A stretch of 9,677 nt of DNA from Verrucomicrobiota bacterium (GTDB taxonomy: Bacteria > Verrucomicrobiota > Verrucomicrobiia > Opitutales > Opitutaceae): NCBI GenBank assembly GCA_023447015.1, contig JAEXPG010000614.1, positions 1-9,677 of the forward strand. Reading direction: 5' to 3'. The notes below the pieces were generated by a model. It worked only from the letters and a program-made list of their open reading frames with translations, was not told where the DNA came from and did no database searches. This document shows, in pieces, positions 6,711 through 9,677 of this stretch (positions are counted from its first letter, which is position 1; each line of letters starts with the position of its first letter). The translations under genes were made by a program, and so were the position numbers.

Positions 6711-7997
6711 ATGACGACACGTTCTTCCGTGGTGGCGGTGATCATGGGCGGCGGCCGGGGCACCCGGCTCTACCCTCTGACCAAGGAGCGCTGCAAGCCG
6801 GCCGTGCCGCTGGCGGGCAAGTACCGGATCGTCGACATTCCGATCAGCAACTGCCTCAACAGCGGCATCAACCGGATCTTCCTGCTCACGCAGTTCAACA
6901 CCGCGTCGCTGCACCGCCACATCCAGAACACCTACAACTTCGATCCGTTCGGCGGCGGCTTCGTCGATATCCTTTCGGCGGAGCAGACGGAGAAGACCTC
7001 CGACTGGTACCAGGGCACGGCCGATGCCGTGCGGCGCAACCTCAACCACTTCCGCAACTATCCGCACGATCTCGTGCTCATCCTCTCCGGCGACCAGCTC
7101 TACCGGATGGATTTTGCGAAGGTGATCGACCAGCACGTGCGCACCGGCGCCGATGTGACGATCGCGGCGATTGCGCTGCCGACCTCGCAGGTCGAGGGCC
7201 TTGGCCTGATGAAGGTCAACGACGACCTCTCGATCAATGCCTTCGTCGAGAAGCCGAAGGATCCGGAGGTGATCAAGAGCCTCGCCGTCGGCCCGGCGAT
7301 CGAGCAGCTCCTCAAGAACCGTTCCGAGGAAAAGCGCTGCCTGGCCTCGATGGGCATCTACGTCTTCAAGCGCGAGGTCCTCAAGGAGGCGCTCGACAAC
7401 TCGATGACCGACTTCGGCAAGGAGATCATCCCCGGCCTGCTCGGCAAGAAGCGGCTCTTCAGCCACATCTTCGAGGGGTACTGGGAGGACATCGGCACCG
7501 TCCGCGCGTTCTTCGAGGCCAACCTCCAGCTCGCCCATCCGCTGCCCTCCTTCAATTTCTTCACCGAGATCGATCCGATCTACACCCATGCCCGCTACCT
7601 GCCGGCGGCGAAGATCAACCGGTGCAGCGTGGACCACGCGATCATCGGCGACGGCAGCCTCATCACCGAGGCCAGCATGAAGCGCTGTGTGGTGGGCATC
7701 CGTTCGGTGATGCGCGAAGGCGTTCACCTCGAGGACACGGTCATGATGGGCGCCGACTTCTACGAGTCGGAGGCCGACTTTGCCGCCAATGCCGCCAAGG
7801 GCATCCCCAACGTCGGCATCGGGCGCAACTGCAGCATCAAGACCTCGATCATCGACAAGAACGCCCGCATCGGCGACAACGTGACCCTCGACCCCGCGGG
7901 CAAGCCGAACGGCCATGTGCGCGACGGCATCGCGATCGTCGACGGCATTCTGGTTGTTTCCAAAGGCGCGGTCGTGCCCTCCGGCACGGTCGTGTGA
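6711..7997 (+). CDS. glgC: glucose-1-phosphate adenylyltransferase (ADP-glucose pyrophosphorylase)
   Basis: Makes ADP-glucose from glucose-1-phosphate and ATP, the committed step of bacterial glycogen synthesis; a cytoplasmic, normally tetrameric and allosteric enzyme. The 428-residue protein has the nucleotidyltransferase domain with GGGRGTRL (13-20), KPAVPLAGKYR (29-39), DIPISNCLNSGI (42-53), QGTADAVR (101-108), SGDQLYRMDF (126-135), FVEKP (178-182) and GYWEDIGT (256-263), then a left-handed beta-helix domain of hexapeptide-like turns (about 290-428). Phrases such as LTQFNTASL (59-67), YTHARYLPAAK (291-301), MMGADFYE (345-352) and SIIDKNARIG (379-388) resemble plant and cyanobacterial ADP-glucose pyrophosphorylases more than enterobacterial GlgC, judged from memory. 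It is divergent from glmS and followed after 102 bases by a stress-protein gene. No other glycogen gene is in the window. The ATG at 6711 gives a short family-typical N-terminus. Confidence 0.97.
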   Translation: MTTRSSVVAVIMGGGRGTRLYPLTKERCKPAVPLAGKYRIVDIPISNCLNSGINRIFLLTQFNTASLHRHIQNTYNFDPFGGGFVDILSAEQTEKTSDWYQGTADAVRRNLNHFRNYPHDLVLILSGDQLYRMDFAKVIDQHVRTGADVTIAAIALPTSQVEGLGLMKVNDDLSINAFVEKPKDPEVIKSLAVGPAIEQLLKNRSEEKRCLASMGIYVFKREVLKEALDNSMTDFGKEIIPGLLGKKRLFSHIFEGYWEDIGTVRAFFEANLQLAHPLPSFNFFTEIDPIYTHARYLPAAKINRCSVDHAIIGDGSLITEASMKRCVVGIRSVMREGVHLEDTVMMGADFYESEADFAANAAKGIPNVGIGRNCSIKTSIIDKNARIGDNVTLDPAGKPNGHVRDGIAIVDGILVVSKGAVVPSGTVV

Positions 7998-8002
7998 TCC
8001 AC

Positions 8003-8019
8003 GCGCGCCAGCGGCGCGC
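8003..8019 (+). other. GC hairpin after glgC
   Basis: GCGCGCC (8003-8009) and GGCGCGC (8013-8019) form a perfect 7-bp stem around the 3-base loop AGC, 5 bases past the glgC stop. No T-run follows, so it is more likely a 3'-end protecting structure or part of a two-hairpin ending together with the stem at 8045-8064. Confidence 0.45.
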
Positions 8020-8044
8020 ATCCCGTCCCTGGGCCGGTCCGAGG

Positions 8045-8069
8045 CCCCCGCCGCCGGGCGGGGGATTTC
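8045..8069 (+). terminator. candidate glgC terminator
   Basis: CCCCCGCC (8045-8052) pairs perfectly with GGCGGGGG (8057-8064) over a GCCG tetraloop, giving an 8-bp all-GC stem, followed by the short tract ATTTC. The stem is strong but the U-tract is poor. It lies only 35 bases before the usp start, so if it terminates fully, usp would need a promoter inside or right beside the hairpin. Partial read-through or RNA processing is a plausible alternative. Confidence 0.5.
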
Positions 8070-8099
8070 GGCCGGCCGAACCCCAAACCCCCGATACCC

Positions 8100-8945
8100 A
8101 TGAAACGCGTTCTGCTTTGCACCGACGGCTCGGCCTATTCCCAGGTTTGCTGCCAGTACGCGGCCTGGCTGGCCGGACGGGTCTCCTGCGAGTTCGAAGT
8201 GCTCTATGTCACCGACCTGCGGCAGTTCGAGGTGCCGATGGTCGCCGATCTTAGCGGCAGCCTTGGGGTGCAGCCCTATCAGGCCGTGCTCGGGAAGCTT
8301 CAGGAGTTGGAGGCCGAGAAGGCCAAGCTCGTCCTGAAGGATGCCGAGCGGCTCCTGGCCGAGGTGAAGACCTCCGTGCCGTCCCGGTTCACGCATCGCA
8401 CCGGGTTTCTCGTCGACTGTTTCCAGGAGTACGAGCAGTCCGCCGATCTGGTGATGCTCGGGAAACGCGGCGAGAACGCCAACTTCGCCTCCGGCCATCT
8501 CGGGTCGACGATGGAGCGGGTCGTGCGGGCGAGCCGCCAGCCCTGTCTCGTCACCTCGCGCAGCTACCAGCCGATCGAGCGGGTGCTGCTTGCCTACGAC
8601 GGAGGCAAGAGCTGCCGCAAGGCGCTCGAGTATCTCGTCCAGAGCCCCGCGTTCCGGGGACTCGAGCTGCATGTGGTGATCGTCGCCGCCCGCGCAGGGG
8701 AGGAGACGGCGCTTGCCAGCCTGCGCGAGGCCGAGTCCGCCCTGGTCGCAGCGGGCCAGAAGCCGATCTGCCAGATGCTGCACGGGGTGGCCGAGGACGA
8801 GATCGCCGCCTACGTCGCCGCCCGCGGGATCAACTGCCTGATCATGGGCGCCTACGGCCACAGCCGGATCCGTCAGTTCGTGATCGGCAGCACGACCACC
8901 GCGATGATGCGGCAGTGCCGCGTGCCGGTGCTGTTGTTCCGCTGA
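8100..8945 (+). CDS. universal stress protein with two tandem UspA domains
   Basis: Cytoplasmic UspA-family protein, usually ATP-binding and linked to stress or energy limitation; its exact role is not known from sequence. The 281 residues form two Usp domains. Domain 1 (1-153) starts KRVLLCTDGS with Asp9 and has LGKRGENANF followed by GHLGSTMERVV; its glycine motif is G121-x2-G124-x10-GS (135-136), one residue longer than the classic G-x2-G-x9-G(S/T). Domain 2 (159-281) starts ERVLLAYDGG with Asp167 and has the canonical G250-x2-G253-x9-GS (263-264). Both probably bind nucleotide, domain 2 most clearly. Length fits other tandem Usp proteins. It follows glgC on the same strand after 102 bases with two GC hairpins and converges on the epimerase gene downstream. 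The ATG at 8100 lacks a Shine-Dalgarno sequence, its leader being C- and A-rich. Confidence 0.93.
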   Translation: MKRVLLCTDGSAYSQVCCQYAAWLAGRVSCEFEVLYVTDLRQFEVPMVADLSGSLGVQPYQAVLGKLQELEAEKAKLVLKDAERLLAEVKTSVPSRFTHRTGFLVDCFQEYEQSADLVMLGKRGENANFASGHLGSTMERVVRASRQPCLVTSRSYQPIERVLLAYDGGKSCRKALEYLVQSPAFRGLELHVVIVAARAGEETALASLREAESALVAAGQKPICQMLHGVAEDEIAAYVAARGINCLIMGAYGHSRIRQFVIGSTTTAMMRQCRVPVLLFR

Positions 8946-8987
8946 GGGGACCGAAGGACGGTCGCCGCCAGGCTGTGGCGCCTCCCG

Positions 8988-9104
8988 CGCCGCCATGCGG
9001 GCGAAGTTGCTGCGCCGCGAAGCCCCCGCGGGCTGACACGACGAGCAGACCGGCGGGTCGGTCTGCTGGCGGCGGTGCCGAAGCGCCGCCCGCCGCCATG
9101 CGGG
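8988..9104 (+). repeat. 14-bp direct repeat pair
   Basis: CGCCGCCATGCGGG occurs at 8988-9001 and again at 9091-9104, with start positions 103 bases apart, flanking the hairpin at 9044-9067. The copies are identical in these 14 bases and diverge on both sides. No third copy was noticed in the window. Confidence 0.6.
9044..9067. terminator. likely bidirectional terminator hairpin
   Basis: AGCAGACCG (9044-9052) and CGGTCTGCT (9059-9067) form a perfect 9-bp stem with a 6-base loop, between two convergent genes. There is no T-run on either side, so it is not a textbook intrinsic terminator, but its position and stem quality suggest it ends or protects both transcripts. Confidence 0.5.
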
Positions 9105-9114
9105 GAGACCGGCT

Positions 9115-9677
9115 TCAGCCGACCTGTTGGCGGAAGTAGGCGATGGTGCGCTTGAGGCCTTCCTCGAGCGGGACCTGCGGCTCCCACTTGATCACGCGGC
9201 GCGCGAGGGCGATGTCGGGCTGGCGCTGCTTGGGGTCGTCGGAGGGCAGGGGCTTGAAGACGATCTTCGAGCGGCCGCCGACCAGCTTGAGCGTGAGCTC
9301 CGCGAGCTGGATCATGGTGAACTCGCCGGGGTTGCCGCAGTTCATCGGACCGACGATTTCCGTCTGGTCCATGAAACGCACGAAGCCCTCGATCAGGTCG
9401 TCGACGTAGCAGAAGGAGCGTGTCTGGGTGCCGTCGCCGTAGATGGTGAGATCCTCGCCCTTGAGCGCCTGGACGATGAAGTTGGAGACGACGCGGCCGT
9501 CGTGGGCGAGCATGCGCGGCCCGTAGGTGTTGAAGATGCGGATGACGCGGATATCGACCTTGTTCTCGCGGTGGTAGTCGAAGAAGAGCGTCTCGGCGCA
9601 GCGCTTGCCCTCGTCGTAGCAGGAGCGGCGGCCGATGGGGTTGACGTGGCCCCAGTACTCCTCGCGCTGCGGGTGCA
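9115..9677 (-). CDS. uxs: UDP-glucuronate decarboxylase (UDP-xylose synthase), 5' end cut off by window edge
   Basis: Extended short-chain dehydrogenase/reductase that oxidises and decarboxylates UDP-glucuronate to UDP-xylose, for surface polysaccharide or glycan synthesis; NAD-dependent, usually cytoplasmic in bacteria. The C-terminal 186 residues are visible; the frame stays open to the window edge, so the internal Met at 9513 is not the start. It contains HPQREEYWGHVNPIG (1-15), the catalytic YxxxK as CYDEGKR (19-25, Tyr20 and Lys24), RIFNTYGPRM (46-55), DGRVVSNFI (59-67), YGDGTQTRSF (79-88) and YVDDLIEG (90-97). The HPQxExYWGHVNPIG and CYDEGKR blocks match UDP-xylose synthases as I know them, more closely than dTDP-glucose dehydratases or UDP-glucose epimerases. 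About 125 N-terminal residues with the NAD-binding GxxGxxG are missing. It converges on usp. Neighbours beyond the edge could show whether it belongs to a polysaccharide cluster. Confidence 0.92.
   Translation of the reverse strand, partial: HPQREEYWGHVNPIGRRSCYDEGKRCAETLFFDYHRENKVDIRVIRIFNTYGPRMLAHDGRVVSNFIVQALKGEDLTIYGDGTQTRSFCYVDDLIEGFVRFMDQTEIVGPMNCGNPGEFTMIQLAELTLKLVGGRSKIVFKPLPSDDPKQRQPDIALARRVIKWEPQVPLEEGLKRTIAYFRQQVG

Larger units (their letters stand above)
8946..9114. other. convergent, hairpin-rich spacer between usp and the epimerase gene
   Basis: No gene is seen here. Besides the 9-bp stem at 9044-9067 there are smaller hairpins: GACCG/CGGTC (8949-8963), CCCGC/GCGGG (8984-9001), AGCCC/GGGCT (9021-9034) and GGCGGCG/CGCCGCC (9068-9090). 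A 14-bp direct repeat also lies in it. The density of dyads goes beyond what one terminator needs and recalls REP-like extragenic elements, although high GC content makes short stems common. Confidence 0.5.

Noticed and set aside
6630..8996. Minus-strand open frame of 788 codons opposite glgC and usp
   Set aside because: It runs across two real genes and their spacer, has low-complexity composition and no domain; a GC-driven shadow.

Overview
This is a GC-rich bacterial chromosomal window, by eye roughly two thirds or more G+C. It is densely packed with housekeeping and central-carbohydrate genes. No mobile element, CRISPR array, rRNA or tRNA gene was seen. The organism cannot be named from the sequence alone. 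High GC, start codons without a Shine-Dalgarno sequence, a menaquinone pathway with a GGSGG-type MenE, a plant/cyanobacterial-type GlgC and a UDP-xylose synthase-type epimerase would together fit a Verrucomicrobiota (Opitutus-like) bacterium. That placement is an inference.

Left part (1-6611, all minus strand): read in the direction of transcription the order is glmS (6611-4758), trpE (4671-3172), an unrecognised multi-pass membrane protein (2946-2209), menC (2023-1001) and menE (1037 to beyond the window edge). GlmS makes glucosamine-6-phosphate for peptidoglycan and LPS. TrpE takes chorismate to anthranilate. MenC and MenE catalyse the o-succinylbenzoate synthase and o-succinylbenzoyl-CoA ligase steps of menaquinone synthesis, which also starts from chorismate. 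menC and menE overlap by 37 bases and are surely one transcription unit. The other genes are separated by 86 to 225 bases and may have their own promoters.

Middle (6612-8945): a 99-base divergent intergenic region separates glmS from glgC (ADP-glucose pyrophosphorylase, plus strand). glgC is followed by a two-domain universal stress protein (8100-8945). Two strong GC hairpins lie between them.

Right edge (8946-9677): usp converges on the 3' part of a UDP-glucuronate decarboxylase (UDP-xylose synthase) gene on the minus strand. The 169-base convergent spacer is rich in hairpins, including a perfect 9-bp stem that could end transcription from both sides, and it holds a 14-bp direct repeat.

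glmS, glgC and the UXS-type gene all concern activated-sugar supply for wall, storage polysaccharide and surface polysaccharide. I see no new multi-gene system here. The points most worth a second look are the uncharacterised membrane protein between chorismate-using genes, the substituted hinge residue in MenE, the 7-bp tandem repeat just before trpE, and the hairpin-rich spacers around usp.
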